Source of the DNA: Nannochloropsis oceanica
Taxonomy: Eukaryota > Sar > Eustigmatophyceae > Eustigmatales > Monodopsidaceae
Direction of reading: 5' to 3'
DNA length: 64,000 nucleotides
Assembly: GCA_004519485.1 (NCBI GenBank)
Contig: CP038122.1
Span: 544,086-608,085 of the forward strand
Shown here: piece after piece, positions 1 to 11,000 of the stretch
How positions within the stretch are numbered: the first letter of the stretch is position 1
Layout: the number at the start of each line of letters is the position of its first letter
The notes under the pieces: model-generated
Seen by the model: the letters and a program-made list of their open reading frames with translations, nothing else
The model's database searches: none
Told to the model about the DNA's origin: nothing
Program-made: the position numbers and the translations under genes

Positions 1-2270
1 TTTTTGAGCCACCGCCATCTTTTGCAAGGCCTCTCGATCGAGCTCATCGTCCGTTATATTTAAAAAATTCAAAATGAAGGGGGCCACACCCCAGGTCCGA
101 TCGTAGCCAGTGATGTATTGCTCCACTGTCCAGACCTTGGGAGGGAAGGAGGGTGGGAGGGAGGGAGGAAGGGAGGATTGAGCGCCAAGATCTGAAGGGG
201 CTACTGACGGTCTTTGGGATCACACATTTTCGCTGGGCCAGACAAAGAGGCGATATTTGTCTCAAAGGGAGGGAGGGAGGGAGCGAGGGAGCGAGGGAGG
301 GAGCGAGGGAGCGAGGGAGGGAGGGAGGACGTACCCGCAGTGTTTGAATGACTCGCTGCCGCTCTATTTGCCCTTGAGAGTGAGCGGTCTTAAACGCGGC
401 GGTCAGCATCTCCCACATCGTCATGTTTGTGCCCGCGGTCGAGAGAGAAGGGAAGGTGTGGGGGAGACCAGTCGCGGTAGGGGTGTGAGGACGAGGGGGG
501 GAAGGTTGAGGAAGAGGGGGAGGGGGAGGATGAGGGGCTTGACGGTGAGGGTAGTTGGGGAGTAGGGGAGGGCTGCTGTTGCTGTTGGTGCTGCTGATGC
601 TCGAGTCGCTGGTGCCTTGGGGGGCTGCAGGGACGAGAGGGAAGAAAGAAGGGAGGAAGGCAGGGAGAATGTTGGTGCAGCTGCTGCTGCTGCTGCTGCT
701 GTTACTTCTCCTGCTGCTGCTGCTACTACTACTGCTGCTGCTGCTGCTACTACTGCTGCTGCTGCTTCCACTGCACCCACTATTTTGTGCGGGGATCGGA
801 ATGTCCATACTGCTGCAAGTGCTGCTGCCGCTGCTGCTGCTGCTGCTGCTGTGGCTGCTGCTGCTGCTTCTAGAGGTGCTGGTCGTGCTCCTGCTGCTGC
901 TGCTGCTGTAACTGCCACACCGTGCAGAGGTCGAAATACTCAAGCTCCTGCTCCCACTCAGCTCCTTTTTAGGCCTTTCCCTTCCGCTCTGTCTTTCTTC
1001 CCCCCTCTCCTCCCATCCTCCTTGATTTTGCTCCTCCTGCTCCTTGGCCCTCTTGTATTCCCCCTCCTCCATTTTCTCTTCCTTCTCCTCCGCCTCCTCC
1101 TCCTCCTGCTGCGGCTGCTGCGGCTGCAATCGTTCTGGTAGATCTTGATTATAACAGATGCTGCTGTCAGCAGAGCCGGTTCCTCCTGCCCCTTCGCCCT
1201 CTCCGTCCTGCTCCTCCTCCCCTTCCTCTCCCACTTCCATCTCTTGCTTCTCAACAGGTGACTCCTCAATACTTACTTGCATCCCTCCTTCCCTCCTTCC
1301 CTCCTTCCCTCCCTCCGACCCCGCCGTCTCCCAAACGTTTCTGCGAGTAAGGTAGCCCACTTCGAGACGCCCCCTCCCTCCTTCCCTTCCTTCCTCCCTT
1401 CTCCTTCCTATTTTAATAGCGTGTCCTCCCGATTTTCCCACAAAGGCCGTACCTGTTGCTTTCCCGTCGTCTGCTGATGATGATGCTGCTGCTGCTGATG
1501 TTGCTGCTGCTGCTACTACCGCTGTCGCTGTTGCTGTTGCTGGTGTTGCTGTTGCTGTCGCAGCCGCGCTTTTTCCAGCCGCTGTGGCTTCCGAGGCTGT
1601 CGTCGTGGTTGCTGCTGCTACTACTGCTGCTGCTGCTGTCACCTCGCGTGACACACAAACGGCGCAGTGAGACCGCCATTCATCGTTACCATCACTGTCA
1701 AGTCGAGTCTGAGGAAGGAATGAAGGGAGGGAGAAATGGGGAGAGGGAGGGAGGGAGGGAGGAAGGGATCAAAAATACTTAAGTTTAGGGTAACGCCTTT
1801 CATTCCCTCACTCCCTCAATCCCTGTTTTCATCCCTTCGTCCATCCCATAGAGGCTTACCATCGTCATGCGATTGGATTTCTCACAAGAGCTCCTCATGG
1901 TGCTGCTGCTGCTGCTGCTGCTGCTGTTGCTACTGCTAGCGGGAATCGGCAGGGAAGGGGGAAAAGACGTCGTACTCATAAGCATGCCGCAAACGGATGG
2001 AATAAACTTATAGGACTCCGCATCCTCGTTCGTCTCCTCGTTCGCCTGCTTCAGATACCACGCCCGCTGTTGCTGTTGCTGTTTTCTTTGTCTTCCGCCC
2101 GTTGCCACTGTGGTTACTGTTGAAGTGGTTGCTCTTTTTCCCTTTGCTGGTACTACCGTTGCTGCCGGTGTTTTCTGCGTTGCAGTTCTTCTTGTTCTCT
2201 GCTGTACTTCCTTCGAGGACTTCGGTCGATTGTTTCCCGACTCCCTTCTCCAGCTCCCTCCTCCTTGTCT
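1..2270 (-). CDS. Unknown low-complexity protein, 3' part only
   Basis: A minus-strand multi-exon gene whose 3' end lies left of the window. Exon candidates read from the right: about 1862-2262 (Q/S-rich, containing RAWYLKQANEETNEDAESYK, ending at a GTAAGC donor near 1861), about 1500-1692 (starts after a CCTCAG acceptor, contains NDEWRSHCAVC, then long Ala/Thr runs), about 957-1290 (acidic, Glu- and Gln-rich), about 343-420 (contains MTMWEMLTAAFKTAHSQGQ, ends before GTACGT), about 185-255, and about 1-138 (contains EQYITGYDRTWGVAPFILNF). CTG/CAG triplet runs encode Gln, Ser or Ala depending on frame. The non-repetitive segments look coding, but I recognise no domain. Exon joins in the triplet-repeat part are uncertain and the start is not identified. 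Confidence 0.4.
680..912. repeat. CTG/CAG triplet-repeat tracts
   Basis: Several imperfect (CTG)n blocks separated by short non-repeat DNA. On the minus strand they read as CAG/AGC/GCA and contribute Gln, Ser or Ala runs to the unknown gene. Similar short blocks occur at about 1481-1640 and 1900-1926. Confidence 0.85.
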
Positions 2271-3697
2271 TTATTTCTTGTTGTTCTTGTTAGTGCTGCC
2301 GCTGGTGCATAAGATGATGTTGGAATGAGTGGGGATTTATGCATGCATTCTTTTAGACTGAGGAAGAGAGGAAGGAAATGTAGGAAAGCTTTGGGGATGA
2401 GGGCTGGAGTAGATAGGAGGCGGAATGGAAAGACGAACAAGGAAAATGAGGGGGCGGCGGAGGCGGGAAGGGAGGCGGGCGAAGAGGAAGTCAACGTTCG
2501 ACTTTAAAGAGGTAGCGAGGATCCTATATCACGTGTGCTATCTCAGCAAGGTATCGGCTGATGACTGTTTTGCGTTACCACCCACCTTCAGGGCATCCAA
2601 AACGGTGCGACTAATACTGCTGCCCTTGTCCCTGGTGGTGCTGCAATACGTGTAAGTCACAGTGTTGGACCGCTTTGCGCCGCAAGTTGACGCTTAATCA
2701 CGCACACACGCTTTGTGATGATTGAGGGGATCCGTAATAAATGTATTCTGTGGTGTTGTGCATGCGGGGACAGGGGAGTCAGGTGGGTGAGATGAAAAGA
2801 AAGGTGAACACGGGAAGGACTACAACTGACGGATCTACTGGACTAAGCATGCTTTTAAACAAGGAAAACAAGTTAGAGTTGTGTAGCGCAATGAGCGACC
2901 ATGACGGCGCCCCCGCCGAAAGAAGGCATGCATTTGTGCACCTCTGCAGTACGGGCTTCAGCCCAACAGCTCGGGCAATTTGATGTTCCGTCATGTCGTT
3001 AGGGGATTTCGGTTTAAAGGCCCTCTAGTCTTCCCTTTCCTGTTGTGAGTATGGTGGCAATGTTGGACAAAAGGCCCGCATCGCGTCAGTACATTATTAA
3101 TAACACTGAATCGGAGAGGCGGGATGCCCAGGCACGGACCAAACGGCGGTCAAAGTGCGAGAGGCTCGTCCGAACGCTGGTGCTGCCTTCAACATGTGGC
3201 CTAAATAGTCGCCGCACCATATGGCCATGAGAGAGACTTCCTTCTCGTGCACTTCATCACGCTCGATGAGTGTCGAGGGGAAAAGAACAATGACATGTGC
3301 AAGTACAACATTCTTTCACGAGAAGGAAAGGGTGGAATCGGGAAGCCGTTTGGTCGGTTTGGTCCCGACGAGAGGACGGAAGGGGAGATAGAAAATGCTG
3401 TGACACCTCGAATTTCTATGCCTTTTTTGAAAACTCCACGAATATAATGTTACGGCACAATTTTGGTGTCAAGAGTAGGCAAGAGAGCTTCATGAAAAGC
3501 ACGGCAAGATTAGGCAAGAAGAAGCTCTGGGACATAGATCGGCCGCATTATAGCACTGACGGTGACACGACCGATAGTTGACGGCGACCATTGCGGTCGA
3601 GCTTGGCTGGAGGTAGTGCTGGCAAACACAGGGAAACTGGGTGGGTTACAGCGAAATATGGTACAGGATGCCACTGTCCTTGAGTACGGGCGGGCAG

Positions 3698-3747
3698 CTT
3701 TCATTCATCCCGTAATTTCGCGTTCGAAATTACGGGATGAATGAAAG
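3698..3747. repeat. Perfect 23-bp inverted repeat, 4-nt loop
   Basis: Left arm 3698-3720 (begins CTTTCATTCATCCCG) and right arm 3725-3747 are exact reverse complements, separated by CGTT. It could extrude as a cruciform or form an RNA hairpin. No T-run follows, so this is not a bacterial-type terminator. It may be the end of a small mobile element or the scar of a foldback event. Confidence 0.9.
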
Positions 3748-4259
3748 AGGACCAGAGAGTGGACTTGCGAGGCTAAAAAGAGGCAGGCACGACCAACATG
3801 GGAAGGTCACAAAACAAGTAAAATCGTCAATCGCTCGTGATGAAGAACTGTATGCACGCAGCGATGTAGCCTCTAGTAGAGGCTGTGTTCGCAACCCCTC
3901 GAAAAGCGATTCTTCCCTCACTTTTTGACGGGTCTGCAAACCCCTCATACTTTGGTAGCTCTGTTTGAGGGGTCCCATCTTAAACCCCTCAAAAAGCATC
4001 GAATACATATCAACAAGCCCCTCGATTTGATTTTTGAGGGGTTGGGTGGCGATCATAGCCTCTACTGCTCGCAGAAATCTATCTTTTCTTTTATTTGAAT
4101 GGAGCTCGCAGAAGGCCACTTTGCATGCATGCCTACGAACCACAAAAAATGTGGGCCTATGCCAACCAACCCATCTACTAACATTTGTCCAGGCAGAACA
4201 CATTCCAACAGGGATAATAAAGATATAAAGAGATCATGCAATGCTCTGGGAGGGGGGAG

Positions 4260-4335
4260 GAGGCGGTGGGACCTCCCTGTCCTTCAAAATTTTTATTGAG
4301 GCGGTGGGACCTCCCTGTCATTCAAATTTTTTATC
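4260..4335. repeat. 38-bp tandem duplication
   Basis: Copy 1 at 4260-4297 and copy 2 at 4298-4335 both begin GAGGCGGTGGGACCTCCCTG and end in an AT-rich stretch, with only a few differences. Each copy contains the partly palindromic GTGGGACCTCCC. No gene is associated. Confidence 0.85.
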
Positions 4336-4540
4336 GAATCGACGGGACAAATATGGCCCACAGGTGGCACGTTTCGTGCCTCGTGTACTGGAAAATGCAT
4401 CAGAATCGAACGTTCGGGTAGTGCAAAGTTCAAAGGTGTGGATGGTTCTCAGGCCAACAAGTCTTCCTCCCGCTAAGATTTGCCAGTGAAAACCCCTGTC
4501 ATAGCCGCTCACCAACTCAGACCAGATATGGGGAAGCATA

Positions 4541-4618
4541 AGAAACATTTTATTGTTGGAAGGCTTCCACTCGTATGTCATCCTGTGATGTGGTGAAGGT
4601 TGCATGCGATAGTAATGG
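4541..4618 (+). repeat. Dispersed repeat, copy 1
   Basis: Shares spaced blocks with about 14070-14143 in the same orientation: AACA.TTTA.TGTTGG, then AGGCT..C.CTCGTATG, then GGTTGCATGCGATAGT. The copies are diverged but collinear, which suggests an old mobile-element fragment or a conserved untranslated element. I cannot assign a family. Confidence 0.55.
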
Positions 4619-5115
4619 GTAGTACTGGTCCTGAGAAGAAACCGAGAAACTTCCCAAACTATTTTCAATAATTAAATATCTCTATCACAACATAGGCCAG
4701 TGTTTCAAGGCATTGGCAAGAAAAAAACTGATAAACAAGGGACCTTCTCCGTGAGGCCGTGTCGTATTATTAATTTTCATTAAAAAAAACAGATGGGCTC
4801 GCGCAGAAAAAAGAAACACTCGCGCAGTCATCAAGCCTGAACGTATGCAGTAAGATGGAGCTAGAAGGCTGCTTGTACCGGTGCCCCGTATGTCTCGCTC
4901 TCGTTCAAATACACCTGTGCGGACAGCGCATCTTCATCCCTGTGTGTGGGATATGCCGGCGTGGCTTTGCACGGACGACGAGGCCTGTAATCACCTCCAT
5001 AAACCCACCAAGACACGCAAGAGGAGATACATCCCTTCCTCCTCCCATTATCACATCATCCAAACAATGACCCACGTACTCCAACATGCAACACAGCGCT
5101 CACATCCACCCCTAA

Positions 5116-5234
5116 ATGCTGTGCCAGCTCCTTGCCCGGACAAGCCGTACGGCAGGGGGTCGCGTGGTAGGGGTTGGAGTCACGCCTTGCTCCTGCACTC
5201 GCGCGGCCTCCTTCTCCTCCCTTCCCTCCAGCAG

Positions 5235-5267
<33 letters not shown>

Positions 5268-7313
5268 TAGGACGTCGCCAAGAAAAGGGAACATTCCCAG
5301 CACCAATATAGTCCTCTCCCCTTCCCTCCTGCGACACTTTGCCAGAATAAGCGTGTCCTCTCCCTCCTCTTCCTTTTCCACCAACGCCCGCGAAGCCACC
5401 CCTCCTCCTCCCCCTCCTCCCCCACCTCCCTCCTCCTCCTTTTCCTCTTCCTCCGTCCTCCCCTCCAACCTCTACCTGGCCGACGCCTCAGTCTTGACCC
5501 GATATAAGCCCGTGCCTCTCGAGACGCTCATTCAGAGAAAAGAGCAAATGGAAGGCATCATCGACCCGGCAGCACTGACGTTGCCGGTTCGCAGGGCATT
5601 AGGAGCAGGAGTCGGAGGGGAAGAAGAAGAAGAGCAAATGAGCTTGGATGCACGGTGAGTCATTGATATAGAATGGAAAAGAAAAGGGGGTGGAGGACAA
5701 GGGGAGGGGGGCGATTGGGGTGGAAGGAAAGTACAGCGGGCGAACCATCTGACCAATATACATTCCCCCCCCATCCCTCCCTCCCTTCCTCCCTTCCTCC
5801 TTCCCTCCCTCCCTCTCTTCCTTCCTTCTTTGGCAGCGTATTCGGCGTCCCTGTTCGCAAGGACATCATCCACCGGGTCGTTACGTGGCAACGGGCGAAG
5901 AAACGCCTCGGCCTTGCCTCTACCAAGAGGGTGGGTGACATCCGGGGGTCCACAAAAAAACTTCGGCCTCAGAAGGGGAGCGGACGGGCGCGTGCAGGAA
6001 AGAAACAGTGAGTCTGAACGGAGGGAAGGAGGGAGGGAGAAAGGGAGAGAGGGAGCAAGTGAGCAAGGCAAAGGAAAGTTAAAGAGTTCCTCCATCATTC
6101 ATCCTAAACCCTCCCTCCCTCCCTCCCTCCCTCCCTCCCTCCCTCCCTCCCTCCCTCCCTAGCGCTGCCCAGTTTCGCGGTGGGATGAAGGCCCACGGAC
6201 CCGTCCAACGCGATTTCTCCTTTAAGCTTAACAAGAAAGTGAGGGCACTCGGCGTCCGCATGGCCCTCTCGGCCAAGGCGCGGGAAGGTGAGGAGGGGAG
6301 GGAGGGAGGGAGGGAGGAAGGGAAGGGGAGGGTTGTGCAGACAAGGCGCGGGAAGGCAAGAGATGCCTCCCTTCCTCTTTCCCATCCTCTCTTTCCGTCC
6401 CTCCCTCAGGCGAACTACTCCTGTTAGGCATCTCTCCTGAACCTTCCCCTGTCTTTGCCTCTTACCACCTTCCCTCCCTCCCTCCCTCCCTCCCTCCCTC
6501 CCTCTCTCCCTCCCTCCCTCCCTCCCTCCTTTTCCCCCGTTAGACACGTTCCTGCTTATCGCATGTCTCTATAATCGCTCCTTACTCACATCCATCCATC
6601 CCTCCCTCCCTCCCTCCGTCGCTCCCTTCCTCCCCCCCTAGGCAAGATAGTCGTCGTCGACGCCCTCTCTCTTCCGGAACCCAAGACTCGCCTGCTCGAA
6701 GCCGCCCTAAGGGAGGAGGGCCTGGAGGAGGAGGCGGAGGAGGGTGAGATGAGGAGGATGAAGAAGGTCCTGCTCATTGATGGTACGTGCCCGCAGAATG
6801 GGATGCCCCTCCTTCCCTCCTTCCCTCCCTCCCTCCCTCCCTCTCTCCTGACTTCCGGGTTTTTTTCATCTAACAAGGGCAATGTGAAACAGAGTCTCCC
6901 TTTCCCTTCCTTCCTCCTTCTTCCCTTTCCTCCCTCTCCCTATCGCCTTCACTCCCGGGCTCACTCCTTCCCTCCCTCCTTCCCCCCCTCCCTCAGGCGA
7001 GGCCCTGGAACGAAACATGGCCCTGGCAGTGCGTAACCTCCCCTACGCCCGAGGGCTACCGCAGCTGGTGAGTGATTGAAGGGGAGGGAGGGAGGGAGGG
7101 AGGGAGGGAGGGAGGAGATGCGTAAGTTTCCAGTTTTTTGTGGATCTCCTTGAGTAGTAGGAGTAATCCTACCCTCCCTCCCTTCCTCCCTCCCTCCCTA
7201 TCTCTTTTCCTCTTGTCCTTCAGGGCGCCAATGTCATCGACATCGTGGCACACGACACCTTGATCGTAAGCAAGGAAGCAGTCGCTATGCTGACCGCGCG
7301 CCTGCGCCCGTAG
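5116..7313 (+). CDS. Mitochondrial large-subunit ribosomal protein uL4
   Basis: Structural protein of the mitochondrial large ribosomal subunit, lining the peptide exit tunnel in homologues. Six exons with consistent phases: 5116-5654, 5837-6007, 6163-6287, 6642-6782, 6997-7067, 7224-7313 (about 378 residues). The first ~120 residues are Ser-, Arg- and Pro-rich and fit an organelle-targeting presequence plus a poor linker. The uL4 core starts around [10 protein letters not shown]. It contains the hallmark loop [20 protein letters not shown], then [13 protein letters not shown], the [18 protein letters not shown] strand-helix, and the C-terminal [16 protein letters not shown]. Stramenopile plastid genomes encode their own rpl4, so a nuclear copy with a presequence is most simply mitochondrial; that is an inference. 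The ATG at 5116 is the first Met of the exon 1 frame. Introns carry GGGA runs after the donors and CCCT runs before the acceptors. Confidence 0.9.
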
Positions 7314-8052
7314 GGTTGTCGGGAGGGATGACAAGAGGGAGGAAGGGAACGAGGGAGGGAGAGATGGAATAGAGGCAACACGAAGTGGAAAAAGAACAAG
7401 AAATGACACGACAGTATTCCTTTGTGATACTGAGTCTCGAGTGCATGAGATGTTACGTGCCCGTTATGGTGCCTTGTCATTTGGCGGAGACTCACTTACC
7501 CCTCCAGCTTACTGATTGACTCGTACACATCCTACACTACATGTGCTTCAGGCAGTGCCCGTTCTCGTCATATACACACATGTGACACGTGAAGACTTCA
7601 CGAGTGTCCAAGATAAACATTTCGCACTGCTTACGTTTGGTGTAACAAGACGCGGCTCCTATCCCGACATAGAATAGGGTTCAGGAAAACAGTGATCATG
7701 AAGGCTCTCTGGTCTTCTAATGCGTGCGATGCATAATACGATGACGTGAATTCATGGGACAAGGGCAAATGCTTTGGGTGTGATTTAAAAGAAAAAAGAA
7801 GGCCATGGGCCATCGAGAGGAGGGACGAAGGCTGGCTACTGAGCAGCTGAATGAGGAGACCACACATGCGTAACACGACTCCAATAAAAGCATGATACAA
7901 ACACAAAGCTCTTGCACGACCAGCGTGCATATTTGCGTCCTTGGTAGATTCATGGACGATAGTTGTTGTGAACATAATCTGATGAGGGCTTTCTTCCGCG
8001 TCGCAGTACAGTAGTAGCATCACATTCATCTAATCACCCACCCCCGCTAATC
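7314..8052. other. Intergenic: uL4 3' end and Na+/H+ exchanger promoter
   Basis: No supported gene. Short ORFs on both strands lack codon bias or recognisable protein. The interval presumably holds the uL4 3' UTR and poly(A) site and the promoter of the downstream exchanger gene. Confidence 0.5.
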
Positions 8053-11000
8053 ATGTCCACCCCCACCCACGCACCGGCATTCATATGCACAGATCTCATA
8101 ATGGCCACCGCTCTAGCAGGTGCCTTTGTTCGGCTTCTCTTTGTCATTGGTACGTCGTTTTCTTTCGTCCTCCCTCGCTTTTTCCCTCTATCTCCCTCCT
8201 TCCGCTCCCTTCACCATTCCCATATTGTGAGGGGCAGACATGTATTGAGGCCGGCGGCATGCAGCAATGGCTTTTGTGCATCGATGATTTCTTGCCCTTC
8301 ACCGCTTCTCTAATTCACATTCCCTTTCATTCATTTCCGACCTCTTCAGGAGACGATGCCCCAGCAGCGACTAAGGCCGCAGCAGAAGCAGCGGCAGCAG
8401 CAGCTGCGAACGATGCGGCCATGGCACCAGCTCCAAGCGTCTCGCATGAATTTGGGGCGCTCAATACGTTGCTTCTGGTCCTTGTGCTTGGTACGTGGGA
8501 TTGGGGCGGGAGGGAGGCGGGAGGGAGGGAGGCAGGAGGGTCTGCTTCTTACCACCTGATGACACTTCTACAGGCCTCTGCATCCTCTCGGCCTACCTCG
8601 TCAAGGCATTCAAGTTTTACTACCTGCCCGAGTACGTGCCTTCTTCTTTCTCTCCCTGCTTCCCTCCCTATGTCCTACCCCTCACCCTCTGTCCTTCCTT
8701 AGGTCCGCCGCTGCCATTCTTGTCGGTCTTATCGTCGGTGGTTTCGCCCGGCTGTTCTCGCCCTCGAAGGATGAATTGGACTTCCTCTCGTTTCGTCCAG
8801 AGCTGTTCTTCTTTCTCTTTCTGCCACCCATCATATTTGAAGCCGGTACGTGAGGCAGCAGCGAGGGAGGGCGGGAAGGCAGGGAAGGCAGCGATGCGGT
8901 GAAGCTATGAAGAACGACGTCCTACTCACCCATCCCTCCTCCTCCCTCCCTCCCTCGTGCTCTCAGGCTACACCTTGAGGAAGAAACAATTTTTTTCCAA
9001 CTTTTGGACGATTCTATTTTATGCTGTGGGCGGTACCTTGCTCTCGACCTTTATGGTGGGGGGATTGACGTATGGGCTGGGGAAGGTGAGGACGGGAGGG
9101 AGGGAGGGGGGGAGGGAGGGCTGAGAGAGAAGGGTGTGGTGCCGGGGCAGTGTACGGGGATATTTTAAGGCGCATTTCGTCATGGGTTTATCTCCATCAT
9201 CGCATCGGGCGCGTGAAGCCCTTCACTCCCTCCAAGCTCCCTCTCACCCTCCCTCCCTCCCTCCCTCCCTCCCTCCCTCCCTAGATGGGCATTATCCCTA
9301 TAGACACCCACAACCCCATGGAGGCCCTGTGCTTTGGCTCTCTAATCTCGGCCGTGGATCCGGTGGCCACGCTCAGTATCATAGGGTAGGGAAAAAGGGA
9401 GGGAGGGAGGGAGGGCGGGCTCTCTCACATCTCGAACGTGGATCCGGTGGCCACGCCATATGCCTTCAGGCGTCGATTCACCCTCCATCCTTCCCTCCCT
9501 CCCTCTCTCTCCCCCTCTCTCCGTCCCTTCCCCCGACCCTCCCTTCTTCAGGTCGCCCGAGCTTCATTGCAACCCCCTTCTGTACTCCCTTCTGTTCGGC
9601 GAGAGTGTCCTCAACGACGCGGTCTCCATCGTCCTCTTCCACACTTTCTCGTCGGTGAGCAACAGGGAGGGCGGGAGGGAGGGGGGGGAGGGAGGGAGGG
9701 AAGGGGGAGGGGAGGGAGGGGAGGAGTCATCATTGTAAATTCACGCACCTTGATCCTCCTTCCCTCACTCCCTCCCTCCCTCCCTCCCTCCCTCCCTCCC
9801 TCTCTCCCTCCCTCCCTTCCTCAGTACTACTCTGCTGACGTTCCTTTTTCAGGGGCGACCCTTCGCGCAGCCATCTCCAACTTCACCGTGGTAGGGAGGG
9901 AGGGAGGGAGGGAGGGAGAGAGAGGGAGGGAGGACTTTGAACAACAACAACCACAACAACAACCACAACAACCACAACAACAACAACAACAACAACAACA
10001 TGAATGTAACGCATCCTCCCTCCCTCCCTCCCTCCCTCCCTCCCTCCCTCCCTCCCTCCCTCCCTCATCAGGTCTCCCTGGGCAGCATCGTGGCCGGCGT
10101 GGGCATGGCCCTCGCCTGCTGCTACATCTGTCGACACACCGCCCTCCGACGCTCTCCTAAGCACGAGATTTGCCTTCTCTTCCTCTTCTCCTACGGCTCC
10201 TACGCCTTTGCTGAGGCCATTTCCCTGTCAGGTGGGGAGGGAGGGAGGGGAAGGTGGTAGATGAGTGAGAGAAGGAGGGAGGGAGGGAGGGAGGGAGGGA
10301 GGGAGGGAGGGAGGGAGGGGTTTCCTTTTCTCTTGATGATTGCCTCGTTTCAGCCCTTCAATTCTTCTCCGCCGCAGCAACTCATCTCCTCCCTCCCTCC
10401 TCCCTCCCTCCCTCCCTCCCCCCTCGCATCCACAGGCGTGATGGCCCTCTTTTTCTGCGGCGTCATTCTCTCGCACTACAACAGCTACAACCTTTCCAAG
10501 CACTCCCAGGTGCTGCCTGAGGGAGGGAGGGAGGGAGGGAGGGAGGGAGGGAGGGAGAAAGAAACCGAGGGAGGGAGGGAGGGGGGGAACCATGGCCATA
10601 GACAACGATAGAAGTGAACCTGAGCCCTCCATTCACATCACCTTCCCTCCCTCTATCCCCTCCTACATCCCTTCCTTTCTCCTTGCTTGTTGCTACCCAT
10701 CTCACCTTCCCTCCCTCCCTCCCTCCCGCCCTCCCTCCCTTCCCAGATCGCGTCAGAGACCATCTTTAAGGCCCTGGGGGTCGTGGCCGAGTATCTTGTC
10801 TTCCTTTTCATGGGCACGGGGTAGGGAGGGAGGGGGGGAGGGAGGGAGGGGTGACGGGGGAGGCAGAGAGGGAGGGAGGGAGGGGAAGGAGAAAGGGGGA
10901 GAGGGAGGGAGGGAGGGAGGGAGACGTCATGTGACCCTTGTGCTTCTTTTTCTTGGGACACTCTCTAAACCATTCCCTCCCTCCCTCCCTCCCTCCCTCC

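Larger units (their letters stand above)
2508..5115. other. Gene-poor interval with repeats, upstream of uL4
   Basis: Only short overlapping ORFs without splice support or family resemblance are seen. The interval contains a perfect inverted repeat (3698-3747), a 38-bp tandem duplication (4260-4335) and one copy of a diverged dispersed repeat (about 4541-4618). The last few hundred bases should include the uL4 promoter and 5' leader. I see no RNA gene that I can support. Confidence 0.5.

Noticed and set aside
44-1654. One continuous 536-codon minus-strand ORF as a single exon
   Set aside because: It begins with GTG, crosses obvious intron-like GGGA/CCCT tracts, and its frame leaves the protein-like segments seen in other frames. 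A multi-exon model fits better.
3707-3747. Hairpin as a transcription terminator
   Set aside because: Intrinsic hairpin terminators do not operate for nuclear Pol II genes, there is no adjacent T-run, and no gene ends here.
9438-10160. Long ORFs rich in [10 protein letters not shown] or GREGGREGG (here and in most other introns)
   Set aside because: They are translations of intronic (CCCT)n and (GGGA)n tracts, which are open in several frames, joined to fragments of real exons. They are not genes.
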